DNA from: Sporocytophaga sp.
GTDB lineage: Bacteria; Bacteroidota; Bacteroidia; Cytophagales; Cytophagaceae
Assembly (NCBI RefSeq): GCF_017745095.1
Contig: NZ_JAGHZZ010000001.1
Span: 1 to 64,000 of the forward strand
DNA length: 64,000 nucleotides
Reading direction: 5' to 3'
This document shows positions 28,494-36,986 of this stretch, one piece after another. Made by a program: the position numbers and the translations under genes. The notes under the pieces are model-generated. The model was not told the origin of the DNA, made no database searches, and worked only from the letters and a program-made list of their open reading frames with translations. The first letter of the stretch is position 1; each line of letters starts with the position of its first letter.

Positions 28494-30581
28494 TCAACTA
28501 ATCCTGCTCCAGTTTAAATCATTCTTAGAGAAAGAATTAATCTGCCGCTTAATATTCCTGTTTTCATCACTATCAAGATTAGGATCTTTGTCGATAATCT
28601 CTTCCGCTGCTTTTCTCGCTTCCTTTACTATCGCTGCATCTTGAGACAGATCAGCAATCATAAGATTTGGAACCCCGCTCTGCTGCGTTCCAGCAAGATC
28701 ACCAGGGCCTCTCAGTTTTAAATCCACATCAGCAATTTCAAAACCATTATTGGTTTTAACCATTGTCTCTAAGCGTACTTTACTGTCACGGCTAAGTTTA
28801 TAATTGGACATAAGAATGCAATAGGATTGATCCGACCCTCTTCCAACGCGACCTCTGAGCTGATGCAATTGAGAGAGACCAAATCGCTCAGCATTTTCAA
28901 TAACCATTACACTTGCATTGGGAACATTCACTCCTACTTCGATAACAGTGGTTGACACAAGAATTTTTGTTTCTCCTTTTACAAACCGTTTCATCTCATA
29001 GTCCTTTGCATCGGGCGTCATTCGCCCATGAAGAATGCCAAGTGCATGATCCGGAAAAGCCCTGCTAATACTTTCATATCCATCCATCAAATCTTTAAGA
29101 TCAAGCGTTTCACTTTCTTCTATCAACGGATAAACCACATACACCTGGCGCCCTTCTTCAATCTGGTTTCTCATAAAGCCAAAAAGTTTTATGCGATCCT
29201 TATCAAACTGATGCATCGTCTTGATTGGCTTTCGTCCTTTGGGAAGTTCATCAATGACAGATATATCAAGATCTCCATAGAGTGTCATGGCAAGTGTTCG
29301 AGGGATAGGCGTAGCTGTCATCACGAGTATGTGAGGAGGAATCACATTTTTCTTCCACAGCTTAGCTCTCTGTGCCACACCGAAGCGGTGCTGTTCATCA
29401 ATAATTACAATGCCCAGATTTTTAAACTTAACATTGTCTTCAATTAATGCATGTGTGCCTACTATGAAATTTAACTTTCCTTCTTCAAGGTCCTTAAAAA
29501 TTACCTTTCTGTCCTTCTGCTTTGTTGAGCCGGTAAGTAAAGCCATTGAAAGACCTAGCTTGTCTGCGAATTCTTTCAACCCTTTAAAATGTTGATCTGC
29601 AAGAATTTCGGTAGGAGCCATTAATGCCGCTTGTGCTCCATTATCAATAGCCATGAGCATGCATACAAAAGCAACAATAGTTTTACCACTTCCCACATCT
29701 CCTTGAAGAAGGCGGTTCATTTGCTTCCCGGAACAAAGATCTTTATAAATTTCCCTTACAACTCTTTTCTGAGCTTCAGTAAGGTCAAAAGGAAGGTGAT
29801 TTTTATAAAATTCATTCAAGAGGGGAATATTCCTGAAAACCTGCCCTTTGAAATTTTCCTTACGCATCTGCTTTTGCATGAAAAGGCGGAGTTGTATGAA
29901 AAACAACTCTTCAAACTTAAGTCTTCGTTTCGCTTCATCCAGCAGTCGTGGTGAACCAGGAAAATGGATATTTTTCATTGCTTCCCTTTTTGAGAGAAGC
30001 TTATAACGCATAATCAGCTCCGTTGGTAAAGTCTCCTGAATTGCAGGCATTGCAATCTCCAGGAGCTTTTCCTGAAGCGCAGAAATTGCTCTACTATCAA
30101 GATGTTTACGCTTTAGATTTTCAGTTGTGCTGTATACAGGTTGAAGTCCCTTATCCAAAGATTTCTCCATAAACAGCTCCATCTCGGGATGGGCGATATT
30201 AATCTTTCCATTAAAAACATTAGGCTTTCCATAAACCAGATAATCAACACCTGTCTTTAAAGAGCTCACAACCCATTTTGCTCCCTGAAACCAGACCAGC
30301 TCAATAATGCCAGTACCATCGGAGAATTCTGCCATGATCCTCTTCTTTGACATGACTCCGGCAGAGGACATGCCTGTAATTCTTCCCTTTATCTGTATAT
30401 AAGGGAGCTCTTCATGGACTTCGGAAATTTTATAGATTTTTGACCGGTCTTCATACCGGAAAGGATAATGCTGAATCAGATCCGCATAAGTAAATATAGA
30501 TAACTCCTTATTTAAAGAAGCTGCCTTCTGAGGACCAATTCCTTTTAAAAATTCGATTCTGGTTTCAAAAAATCCAGCCAT
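28494..30581 (-). CDS. recG: ATP-dependent DNA helicase RecG
   Basis: A 695-residue protein of normal length. RecG unwinds branched DNA (stalled forks, Holliday junctions). It has an N-terminal wedge/OB domain (PYIQIKGRITGM), Walker A GDVGSGKT (about residue 290), DEQHRFG (motif II), TATPIPRTLAMTLYGDLDIS (motif III and the RecG-specific region), and motif VI QLRGRVGRGSDQSYC near the end. Starts with ATG at 30581 (MAGFFETRIEFL). It is 54 bases from gldD and on the same strand. Confidence 0.97.
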   Translation of the reverse strand: MAGFFETRIEFLKGIGPQKAASLNKELSIFTYADLIQHYPFRYEDRSKIYKISEVHEELPYIQIKGRITGMSSAGVMSKKRIMAEFSDGTGIIELVWFQGAKWVVSSLKTGVDYLVYGKPNVFNGKINIAHPEMELFMEKSLDKGLQPVYSTTENLKRKHLDSRAISALQEKLLEIAMPAIQETLPTELIMRYKLLSKREAMKNIHFPGSPRLLDEAKRRLKFEELFFIQLRLFMQKQMRKENFKGQVFRNIPLLNEFYKNHLPFDLTEAQKRVVREIYKDLCSGKQMNRLLQGDVGSGKTIVAFVCMLMAIDNGAQAALMAPTEILADQHFKGLKEFADKLGLSMALLTGSTKQKDRKVIFKDLEEGKLNFIVGTHALIEDNVKFKNLGIVIIDEQHRFGVAQRAKLWKKNVIPPHILVMTATPIPRTLAMTLYGDLDISVIDELPKGRKPIKTMHQFDKDRIKLFGFMRNQIEEGRQVYVVYPLIEESETLDLKDLMDGYESISRAFPDHALGILHGRMTPDAKDYEMKRFVKGETKILVSTTVIEVGVNVPNASVMVIENAERFGLSQLHQLRGRVGRGSDQSYCILMSNYKLSRDSKVRLETMVKTNNGFEIADVDLKLRGPGDLAGTQQSGVPNLMIADLSQDAAIVKEARKAAEEIIDKDPNLDSDENRNIKRQINSFSKNDLNWSRIS

Positions 30582-30635
30582 TATTCCTATAGAATTCTTT
30601 AAAGGAATAAAGGTATAAAAAGAAAACTAAATTTT

Positions 30636-31226
30636 TTAGTTTTTCCACTCAAGGGTATTCATCATATGAACTATGTCGTTTTTCATATATTCAATGACGG
30701 GAGAAAGAGAATCGTTTTTGGTTGCTGTCCGGAAATACAATGCTCCTCTCAGGAAATGTTTGGTAGAATCTGTAACATAAAATTGGAACTGACTTGGGAC
30801 TTCACCTTCCAGTTCAAAATAGGTAACATACTTTCCATTATCCGTTTTGGTAACGAGCTCATCTATAGATGTAGCTTTTTTCTGATGACCGCCTTTTAAC
30901 CTGTGAGCATCGGAAAAGAGCTCATTTAGGGTTTGTTTATTATTATGCAAAGGCTTATAGGTAATCTGCACATTGCATTTGTATTCTGGATAATATACGT
31001 CTATCCAGTGAGGCTCAGCAAGAGGAGAAGTGTCTTTCAGCACCTCAGCAAATTTAGAAATTTCAAACGTGTAAGGATGGTCTTCTGTTAACTTTACATA
31101 TTCAGCTTTAGGAAGATCGATACGATTATAACCTTTGGGCTTTGGCGTGTATTCTTCTTGATCTGTGCAGGAATTTAATGCAGCTACGGATACAATAACT
31201 GATAAAATTTTAGCTGCCTGTTTCAT
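30636..31226 (-). CDS. gldD: Gliding motility lipoprotein GldD
   Basis: Required for Bacteroidota gliding and T9SS function in the model Flavobacterium johnsoniae. The ATG at 31226 gives MKQAAKILSVIVSVAALNSC, a lipoprotein signal. TTG and ATG codons upstream (31247, 31235) would extend it. Family phrases PKPKGYNRIDLP, YPYTFEIS-like HPYTFEISKF, IDVYYPEYKCNVQITYKPL and LRGALYFRTATKNDSLSPV are present. The start overlaps the end of gldE by about 17 bases. The order mutY-ssb-gldE-gldD is the standard Bacteroidota block. Confidence 0.9.
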   Translation of the reverse strand: MKQAAKILSVIVSVAALNSCTDQEEYTPKPKGYNRIDLPKAEYVKLTEDHPYTFEISKFAEVLKDTSPLAEPHWIDVYYPEYKCNVQITYKPLHNNKQTLNELFSDAHRLKGGHQKKATSIDELVTKTDNGKYVTYFELEGEVPSQFQFYVTDSTKHFLRGALYFRTATKNDSLSPVIEYMKNDIVHMMNTLEWKN

Positions 31227-32082
31227 TAACCTCATTTGCCTCAACAATTGATACTTTTACTTTTTTTATAGTTTTGTTATTCACCGATTCCACTGTGAAA
31301 AGGAATCGTTCAAACATAATTTTATCTCCCAACTCAGGAAGGTCAGAGTTCAGTTGAAGCAACAAACCTCCAAGAGATTCTGCCTCACCTTTAACCTCTT
31401 CGAAAACCACTGGATCCAGGTCAAATACTTTGCAGAAATCATTAAGAGAAATCTTTCCTTCGAAAAGCCAGGAGTTATCATTGATTTTAATATAAGTTTG
31501 ATCTTCTTCATCAAACTCATCTGCTATCTCTCCCACTATTTCCTCAATAATATCTTCAAGTGTCACAAGCCCAGCTACACCTCCATATTCATTCACAACA
31601 ATGGCCATATGCTGACGCATCTGTTGGAAATCCTTAAGAAGATCTTCTATTTTTTTAGTTTCAGGAATAAAATAAGCTGGACGCAGAAGTTTATTCCAGT
31701 CAAAATCAGGGTTGTCCTGTTCATTGATATAAGGGAACAAGTCCTTTATATTAAGGATACCTTCAACATTGTCGATGCCATCCTTGTACACTGGTATTCT
31801 GGAAAAGCCGTGTTTACTAATGCTTTCCAATACCTCACGGAATGTTTGCTCAGAACTAAATGCGGTAATATCAATGCGGCTCTTCATGATTTGCTTTACC
31901 GAAGTTTTTCCGAATTTGACCAAACCTTTGATCATTTCCTTTTCTTCAACGGTAGTCTCTTCCCCGGTTGCCGCCTCAAACTCTTCGTTAATCTTATCTA
32001 AGGGCGATTGGTTATTTTTTACCAATCTCTTTTCAAGCAACGACATTGACTTTATTACCCACGAAAACGGATTATAAGCCAT
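31210..32082 (-). CDS. gldE: GldE-like protein lacking the DUF21 membrane domain
   Basis: A 290-residue protein with a CBS pair (about 65-190, IMKSRIDITAFSSE, GFSRIPVYKDG, MAIVVNEYGGVAGLVTLEDIIEEIVGEI) and a C-terminal CorC/HlyC domain (about 200-285). In other Bacteroidota, GldE sits in this place but is about 430-460 residues, with an N-terminal DUF21 transmembrane domain. Here the frame opens with NPFSWVIKSMSLLEKRL, which is the segment that normally follows DUF21, and stop codons precede it in frame. So the membrane part is missing, either lost by deletion or encoded elsewhere. It is unclear whether the soluble remainder is functional. Confidence 0.85.
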   Translation of the reverse strand: MAYNPFSWVIKSMSLLEKRLVKNNQSPLDKINEEFEAATGEETTVEEKEMIKGLVKFGKTSVKQIMKSRIDITAFSSEQTFREVLESISKHGFSRIPVYKDGIDNVEGILNIKDLFPYINEQDNPDFDWNKLLRPAYFIPETKKIEDLLKDFQQMRQHMAIVVNEYGGVAGLVTLEDIIEEIVGEIADEFDEEDQTYIKINDNSWLFEGKISLNDFCKVFDLDPVVFEEVKGEAESLGGLLLQLNSDLPELGDKIMFERFLFTVESVNNKTIKKVKVSIVEANEVNETGS

Positions 32083-32293
32083 AATTAGTTGTCATTAATT
32101 GTGAACCGTATTGGCAAAACAATAAGTTCCTGAAATTATTTTTATTCATAACAGAAAACCCTGTCTGGATAAAAATAACCAGGAACTTACAATAATGAAA
32201 TCTTTTTGGAATTAATGATTCGATGAAAAAGTCAAGACGCACAAAATCTGGTAACTTATTAAAATTGGCGGGGCCAGGTTCATCCGAATCCAT
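32072..32293 (-). pseudogene. Possible 5' remnant of gldE upstream of the truncated gene
   Basis: A 73-codon frame opening with MDSDEPGPANF sits exactly where the start of gldE should be, 33 bases downstream of ssb, and overlaps the truncated gldE by 11 bases. Its sequence has no DUF21 helices and runs through a 67-bp palindrome, so it is not a credible complete protein. It may be the original start of gldE followed by unrelated DNA. Confidence 0.35.
32123..32189. repeat. 67-bp near-perfect palindrome between ssb and the truncated gldE
   Basis: Left arm TAAGTTCCTG...TTATTTTTAT (32123-32145) pairs with the right arm ATAAAAATAACC...AGGAACTTA (32169-32189), with a short inner CAG/CTG stem around the loop. 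It lies at the spot where the DUF21 segment should be encoded, so it could be a miniature insertion or a deletion scar. Confidence 0.6.
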
Positions 32294-32326
32294 ATTCTTA
32301 TTTGTTAAATTAAACTTAAGTATTGT

Positions 32327-32761
32327 TTAAAAAGGCAGATCGTCCATATCATCGTCAACCGATGCAGATTGTGCTACAGGTTCAGAGCTATAAGAAGCTC
32401 TCGCTTCTCCTCCATCTGCCTGTCTTGCTCCACCGCCGCCAAGCATGGACATATTTTGCCCGATAATTTCAGTGGTGTATTTTTTTACTCCTTCTTTATC
32501 TTCATAAGAACGAGTTCTCAATTTACCTTCGACATAAAGCTGATTGCCTTTTTTCAGATATTTTTCTATTACATCTGCGATAGGGCCCCAAAATGACACA
32601 TTATGCCATTCGGTTTGTTCTACTCTTTCTCCGTTTTTGTCTTTGTAGACTTCCGAAGTAGCTAAGGTAAAGCTTGCTACCTTTCTACCAGATTCCATTA
32701 CTCTGATTTCAGGATCCTTCCCAAGGCGTCCTACCAGAATTACTTTGTTTACACCGCTCAT
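32327..32761 (-). CDS. ssb: Single-stranded DNA-binding protein
   Basis: A 144-residue SSB. The OB fold comprises residues 1-105 (VNKVILVGRLGKDPEIR, WHNVSFWGPIADVIEKYLKKG, YVEGKLRTRSYED). A Gly/Ser/Ala-rich linker leads to the acidic tail DDDMDDLPF, the interaction peptide for RecG, PriA and other repair proteins. It lies between mutY (56 bases upstream) and gldE, as in other Bacteroidota. Confidence 0.97.
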   Translation of the reverse strand: MSGVNKVILVGRLGKDPEIRVMESGRKVASFTLATSEVYKDKNGERVEQTEWHNVSFWGPIADVIEKYLKKGNQLYVEGKLRTRSYEDKEGVKKYTTEIIGQNMSMLGGGGARQADGGEARASYSSEPVAQSASVDDDMDDLPF

Positions 32762-32817
32762 AGCTGATTGTTTTTTAAGGTTTATTAATTATTAAAATTA
32801 AATAGAGCTAAAGATAA

Positions 32818-33873
32818 TTAAAAATCACATTGCTTCAAAAATCTTTGGATCAAAACAGGTTTTGGAAGATCATTTATCTGATTAATAGAGAATTCCTTCA
32901 ATTCCAACGCGCCTTTTATATCATTAAATGCAGCTTTGGAATTTACACTTATAATATGACCCTGACAGAAAAGCACCTGATGGGTTAAAATATGCTTCAT
33001 TACCTCTGATGATTTCACGATGGTTAACTCCTTAGAAGGAAGCTTTTTTAATAATTTCCTGGGATCCAGAATTTCAGAAGCTTCATTATTATAAAATTCA
33101 TACAAACCTTGCCAGATATCCTTACTTTTCCTCTCTTTCATTAAAACCTTATCTTTCCACCTAAATGCCAAATAATTAAAGTGTCTGTTCTTCTTTACTA
33201 TTTTTTTATTTTTTACCGGAAGAACAGACTGTTCGTTTGCGCTGAAAGCATAGCACTGAGCAGAAACGGGACAATCCTCGCATTTTGGTTTTGCCGGAAC
33301 ACAGTGGAGAGCACCAAATTCCATAATTGCCTGATTGAAAGTTGCAGGATCGTTTTTCGGAATCAGCAAATTTGCCAGTTCACGAAATTTCTTAATTCCT
33401 GAAGGAGAGCCTATATCATCATTTATTCCAAAAAAACGGGAAAGAACTCTGTAGACATTTCCATCTACAACAGCAACGGATTCATTAAAAGAAAAAGAGG
33501 CAATCGCAGCTGCGGTATATGGACCAACCCCCTTAAGTTTTAAAAGTTCTTTATAAGTTTGGGGAAAAGTTCCACTATATTTTTCCACAATCAGTTTTGC
33601 AGTTGCATGTAAGTTTCTGGCCCTTGAATAATATCCCAGGCCCTCCCACAATCTCAAAACATCCCTTTCTTCTGCATTTGCCAACTTGCTAACATCGGGG
33701 TAATTATCTACGAATTTGTAAAAATAGGGCAATCCTTGATCCACCCTTGTCTGCTGAAGAAGTATCTCTGAAAGCCATATTATATAAGGATTTTGGGTTT
33801 CTCTCCAAGGTAAATTACGCTTGTTTTTTGAGTACCAGGTAATTAATTGACAAACGAATTCTTTGTTTTCCAC
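32818..33873 (-). CDS. mutY: A/G-specific adenine glycosylase MutY
   Basis: A 351-residue base-excision repair enzyme that removes adenine paired with 8-oxoG. Motifs: helix-hairpin-helix LLKLKGVGPYTAAAIASF, catalytic Asp in VAVVDGNVYRVLSR, FeS ligands C-x6-C-x2-C-x5-C in HCVPAKPKCEDCPVSAQC, and the C-terminal NUDIX-like 8-oxoG recognition domain. Start codon is GTG at 33873 (MENKEFVC). Divergent from the HU gene at 34014. Confidence 0.96.
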   Translation of the reverse strand: MENKEFVCQLITWYSKNKRNLPWRETQNPYIIWLSEILLQQTRVDQGLPYFYKFVDNYPDVSKLANAEERDVLRLWEGLGYYSRARNLHATAKLIVEKYSGTFPQTYKELLKLKGVGPYTAAAIASFSFNESVAVVDGNVYRVLSRFFGINDDIGSPSGIKKFRELANLLIPKNDPATFNQAIMEFGALHCVPAKPKCEDCPVSAQCYAFSANEQSVLPVKNKKIVKKNRHFNYLAFRWKDKVLMKERKSKDIWQGLYEFYNNEASEILDPRKLLKKLPSKELTIVKSSEVMKHILTHQVLFCQGHIISVNSKAAFNDIKGALELKEFSINQINDLPKPVLIQRFLKQCDF

Positions 33874-33920
33874 GTTATTATATTACAAAAGTAAGATTTA
33901 GAGAGAATTAGGAACACCGT

Positions 33921-33945
33921 GCAAATTTTTATTTCCCAAATTTGC
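33921..33945. promoter_or_regulatory. 8-bp inverted repeat in the mutY/HU divergent promoter region
   Basis: GCAAATTT (33921-33928) and AAATTTGC (33938-33945) flank 9 bases, about 70 bases before the HU start and 48 bases before mutY. It could be an operator; no factor can be named. Confidence 0.35.
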
Positions 33946-34013
33946 TTACGAAGTAAATCAGCTCAGTATTCAGTATTAAAAATTTCCCTATTAATTAAAT
34001 ATAATTTATAATT

Positions 34014-34325
34014 ATGACAAAAGCAGAAGTAATCGCAGAAATTGCTGAAAAAACCGGCGTAGATAAAACAGATGTTTCTGCAACGGTAGAAGCTTTCTTC
34101 AATGTTATCAAATCAACAATGTCTGAAGGTGAGAACATTTATGTAAGAGGTTTTGGAAGCTTCGTAAATAAGAAAAGAGCTAAGAAAGTTGCAAGGAACA
34201 TTTCAAAAAATACAGCTATCATAATTGATGAGCATTTTATTCCAAGTTTCAAGCCTTCTAAAACTTTTGTAGAAAAAATTAAAACTTCTGTTAAAGAAGG
34301 TCCTGTTAAAGAAGAAAGAAATTAG
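34014..34325 (+). CDS. HU-family DNA-binding protein
   Basis: A 103-residue histone-like protein. N-terminal helices (MTKAEVIAEIAEKTGVDKTDV) are followed by the beta-arm region (GENIYVRGFGSFVNKKRAKKVARNIS) and the FKPSKTFVEKI segment, the characteristic HU/IHF ending, with an extra 13-residue charged tail. It bends and compacts DNA. The IxI/HU position beside rng and mutY is common in Bacteroidota. Followed after a few bases by the TPR gene. Confidence 0.95.
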   Translation: MTKAEVIAEIAEKTGVDKTDVSATVEAFFNVIKSTMSEGENIYVRGFGSFVNKKRAKKVARNISKNTAIIIDEHFIPSFKPSKTFVEKIKTSVKEGPVKEERN

Positions 34326-34348
34326 TAGTTTTGAACAAAAATAAACTA

Positions 34349-35176
34349 ATGACAAAACCACAAATAGCTCTGATAATAACCTCGGTCATATTTGTGGTTT
34401 TGATTTTTCAATTGCCGAAAGTCATTATTAAGAATGACAAGCAATTAAAATCATCGACCCAAACAGCCCAAAACGCCTCTGTTTCTGCGCCTGTTGCTCC
34501 GGATGAGCATACCAAATCTGTTAAAAAGGAGGACCTTGAAAAAATTGAGGTTCTTAGAAAGAATTATTATTCCTTTTCAAATAAAGAAAAAAAGCTTAAA
34601 TTTGCCGACTCAATTTCCAGGCTCTATTTAAAAGCCATGGTTTTTGATAGTGCAGCCAAATTCTCAGGGGAAGTTGCCGCTTTGAACCCAAAGCCGGAAA
34701 CATGGGAAAAAGCAGGAGATGCCTACAACCAGGCTGCACTTGTTGCCGGAGATGCTGAAAAAGCGGAATTCAGTGCCAAGTCCAGATCTTTTTACGAGAA
34801 GATTCTGGAGAACAATCCGAAATCTTATGATGTTAAAGCCAAAATGGCAATGACATTTGTGGGAGGGCCTGAACCGATGAAAGGCATTATGATGCTGAGA
34901 GAAGTCCTAAAAGATGAGCCTAATAACCAGGCAGCAATCTTTGATCTTGGAATTCTTTCTCTTCAGTCCAAGCAGCATGAAAAGGCAATTTCGAGGTTTA
35001 ATGATCTTTTGAAATTAAACCCAAACCATACTGCAGGTCTTTTATATATGGGAATTGCTCAGTATGAAATGGGGGAAAGATCTGAAGCGAAGCAATACTT
35101 TGAAAAAGCAAAGATGCTCAATACAGATCCTGTATTTGCTTCAACCATCGATAGTTATTTAAAGGAATTAAAATAA
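34349..35176 (+). CDS. Membrane-anchored TPR protein
   Basis: The ATG at 34349 gives MTKPQIALIITSVIFVVLIF, a single N-terminal transmembrane anchor; a TTG at 34331 would add six residues. Residues 60-275 form TPR-like helical repeats (e.g. AAIFDLGILSLQSKQHEKAISRF, TAGLLYMGIAQYEMGERSEA). It lies between the HU gene and the small basic ribosomal-type gene, probably in one transcript. The periplasmic or cytoplasmic side of the TPR part cannot be told; function unknown. Confidence 0.85.
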   Translation: MTKPQIALIITSVIFVVLIFQLPKVIIKNDKQLKSSTQTAQNASVSAPVAPDEHTKSVKKEDLEKIEVLRKNYYSFSNKEKKLKFADSISRLYLKAMVFDSAAKFSGEVAALNPKPETWEKAGDAYNQAALVAGDAEKAEFSAKSRSFYEKILENNPKSYDVKAKMAMTFVGGPEPMKGIMMLREVLKDEPNNQAAIFDLGILSLQSKQHEKAISRFNDLLKLNPNHTAGLLYMGIAQYEMGERSEAKQYFEKAKMLNTDPVFASTIDSYLKELK

Positions 35177-35202
35177 AGTTTACAAAATAAAATTTACAGA
35201 TT

Positions 35203-35292
35203 ATGCCTTGCGGAAAAAAAAGAAAGAGACATAAAATTGCTACTCACAAAAGGAAAAAACGTCTAAGAAAAAACAGACACAAGAAAAAATAA
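35203..35292 (+). CDS. 29-residue basic ribosome-associated-type protein (AURKAIP1/COX24-like)
   Basis: ATG at 35203 opens a 29-codon frame, MPCGKKRKRHKIATHKRKKR then LRKNRHKKK, ending TAA at 35292. This is the very small, highly basic protein conserved in Bacteroidota beside rng; the same sequence type is annotated as AURKAIP1/COX24-domain protein and is related to the mitochondrial small-subunit protein mS38. It probably binds rRNA in the 30S subunit. It is short enough to be missed by most gene finders. Confidence 0.9.
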   Translation: MPCGKKRKRHKIATHKRKKRLRKNRHKKK

Positions 35293-35391
35293 TCCTTTTC
35301 AGTTTCCAGTTTTCCACTTTTCCGCCAGTTCAATAGTTTCTTTTGGACTGGTAATTTCTATTTGTTTATTTTTTAAAACAAAATAACTGGT

Positions 35392-36945
35392 TTGAGTAAC
35401 GAACTCCTAATTAATGTTACTCAGAAAGGGAATCGTATTGCCCTTCTGAAAGACAAACGTTTAATTGAATGCCACTTCGAATCGAGTGGGCATCAGTTTA
35501 ACGTGGGAGATATTTATCTGGGAACTGTTAAAAAACTTGTACCTGGTTTAAATGCTGCCTTTATAGATCTGGGATATGAGAAAGATGCCTTTCTTCATTA
35601 CCTTGATCTTGGCCCCCAATTTAAATCCCTGACCAAATATTCAAAATTTGTTCAGACAAACTCTAAAGCGACTTCCAAGCTCAATAAATTCAACCTGGAA
35701 AAGGATATTCCAAAAGATGGAAAAATCAGTCAGGTGCTGACTAAAAATCAGCAGATACTTGTGCAGGTGGTTAAAGAGCCGATTTCCAGCAAAGGACCAA
35801 GATTATCCTGCGAAATTTCACTTGCAGGAAGATATATAGTTCTTGTTCCCTTTTCTGATGTAATCAGCGTCTCTAAAAAAATCACCGAAAAAGACGAAAG
35901 ACTCCGGCTTACCAGACTTGTAACTTCTATAAAACCCGAAAACTTTGGTGTTATTATAAGAACCGTTGCGGAAGGAAAAGATGTTGCCGAACTTGACAGA
36001 GATCTTAGAACGCTTGTTAAAAAGTGGGAAGACGGATTTAAAGCTCTTAAAACTGCCAAACCCAGAGATCTGGTTATTGGCGAATTGAGCAGAGCTTCTT
36101 CCATCCTGAGGGATATGCTGAATGAAAGCTTTGATACTATTTCCATCGATAGCAAAGAAAGCTACGATGAAATCAGAAATTTTATCAAGACTATTGCTCC
36201 GGATAAAGAGAAAATAGTAAAACTACATCAGGGAAAAGTTAAGTTATTTGAGGCAGCTGGAATTGAAAAGCAGCTGAAAAGTCTTTTCGGAAAATCAGTT
36301 AGTTTGCCCGGAGGAGGATACCTCATCATAGAACATACCGAAGCACTACACGTCATTGACGTCAATAGTGGAAATAAATCCAATGCAGAAAGTGACCAGG
36401 AAAACACTGCACTTGCTGTAAACCTTGAAGCCGCCAAAGAAATCGGACGTCAGCTAAGACTAAGAGATATGGGCGGTATCATCGTGGTGGATTTCATAGA
36501 CATGAAGAAAGCTGATAACAGGCGAATTGTCTATGAAAAAATGAGGGAAGAGATGAAAGACGACAGAGCTAAATTTGTCATTCTTCCTTTATCAAAATTT
36601 GGTCTTATGCAGATTACTCGTCAAAGAGTAAGACCTGAAATGAACATCAGCACGCTGGAAACTTGCCCAACATGTAACGGTACAGGGAAAATTACTGCCA
36701 GCATTCTCGTTTCCGACCAACTGGAAAACAATCTAGAATACATCATTAATAAGCAAAACGAAAAACATATTCGTATTGCGCTGCACCCATATTTACATGC
36801 TTATTTTACCCAAGGACTTATGTCCCGCAGGGTAAAATGGTTCTTCAAATATCAGAGGTGGATAAGAATGGAGAAAGACACTTCTCTTGGAATAACTGAA
36901 TTTAAGTTTAAAAACGAACAGGGAGAAGAAATCGAGATTGTTTGA
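35392..36945 (+). CDS. rng: Ribonuclease G/E family protein
   Basis: A 517-residue endoribonuclease that processes rRNA and mRNA 5' ends. It starts with TTG at 35392 (MSNELLINVTQKGNR), supported by the conserved first strand. S1 domain (about 38-130: GDIYLGTVKKLVPGLNAAFIDLG, GYEKDAFLHYLDLG), the catalytic DNase I-like domain with HVIDVNSGN and GGIIVVDFIDMK (Asp ligands of Mg), and the Zn-link CPTCNGTG. Common neighbour of the small basic protein gene and HU in this phylum. Confidence 0.95.
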   Translation: MSNELLINVTQKGNRIALLKDKRLIECHFESSGHQFNVGDIYLGTVKKLVPGLNAAFIDLGYEKDAFLHYLDLGPQFKSLTKYSKFVQTNSKATSKLNKFNLEKDIPKDGKISQVLTKNQQILVQVVKEPISSKGPRLSCEISLAGRYIVLVPFSDVISVSKKITEKDERLRLTRLVTSIKPENFGVIIRTVAEGKDVAELDRDLRTLVKKWEDGFKALKTAKPRDLVIGELSRASSILRDMLNESFDTISIDSKESYDEIRNFIKTIAPDKEKIVKLHQGKVKLFEAAGIEKQLKSLFGKSVSLPGGGYLIIEHTEALHVIDVNSGNKSNAESDQENTALAVNLEAAKEIGRQLRLRDMGGIIVVDFIDMKKADNRRIVYEKMREEMKDDRAKFVILPLSKFGLMQITRQRVRPEMNISTLETCPTCNGTGKITASILVSDQLENNLEYIINKQNEKHIRIALHPYLHAYFTQGLMSRRVKWFFKYQRWIRMEKDTSLGITEFKFKNEQGEEIEIV

Positions 36946-36961
36946 TTTCTTCCCCCTGTTC
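36916..36961. terminator. Bidirectional hairpin between rng and the barrel-protein gene
   Basis: Arms of 18 bases (36916-36933 and 36944-36961, one mismatch) overlap the rng stop codon. A T-rich stretch follows on the plus strand. It separates convergent transcripts. Confidence 0.5.
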
Positions 36962-36986
36962 ATTCAGGATTTTTCATTTCGCCTTC

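Noticed and set aside
31354-32001. Long plus-strand open frame opposite gldE
   Set aside because: Antisense to the well-supported GldE-like CBS/CorC gene; composition is that of a shadow frame.
32072-32293. 73-codon frame as an independent gene
   Set aside because: Runs through a palindrome and lacks any domain; kept only as a possible remnant of gldE.
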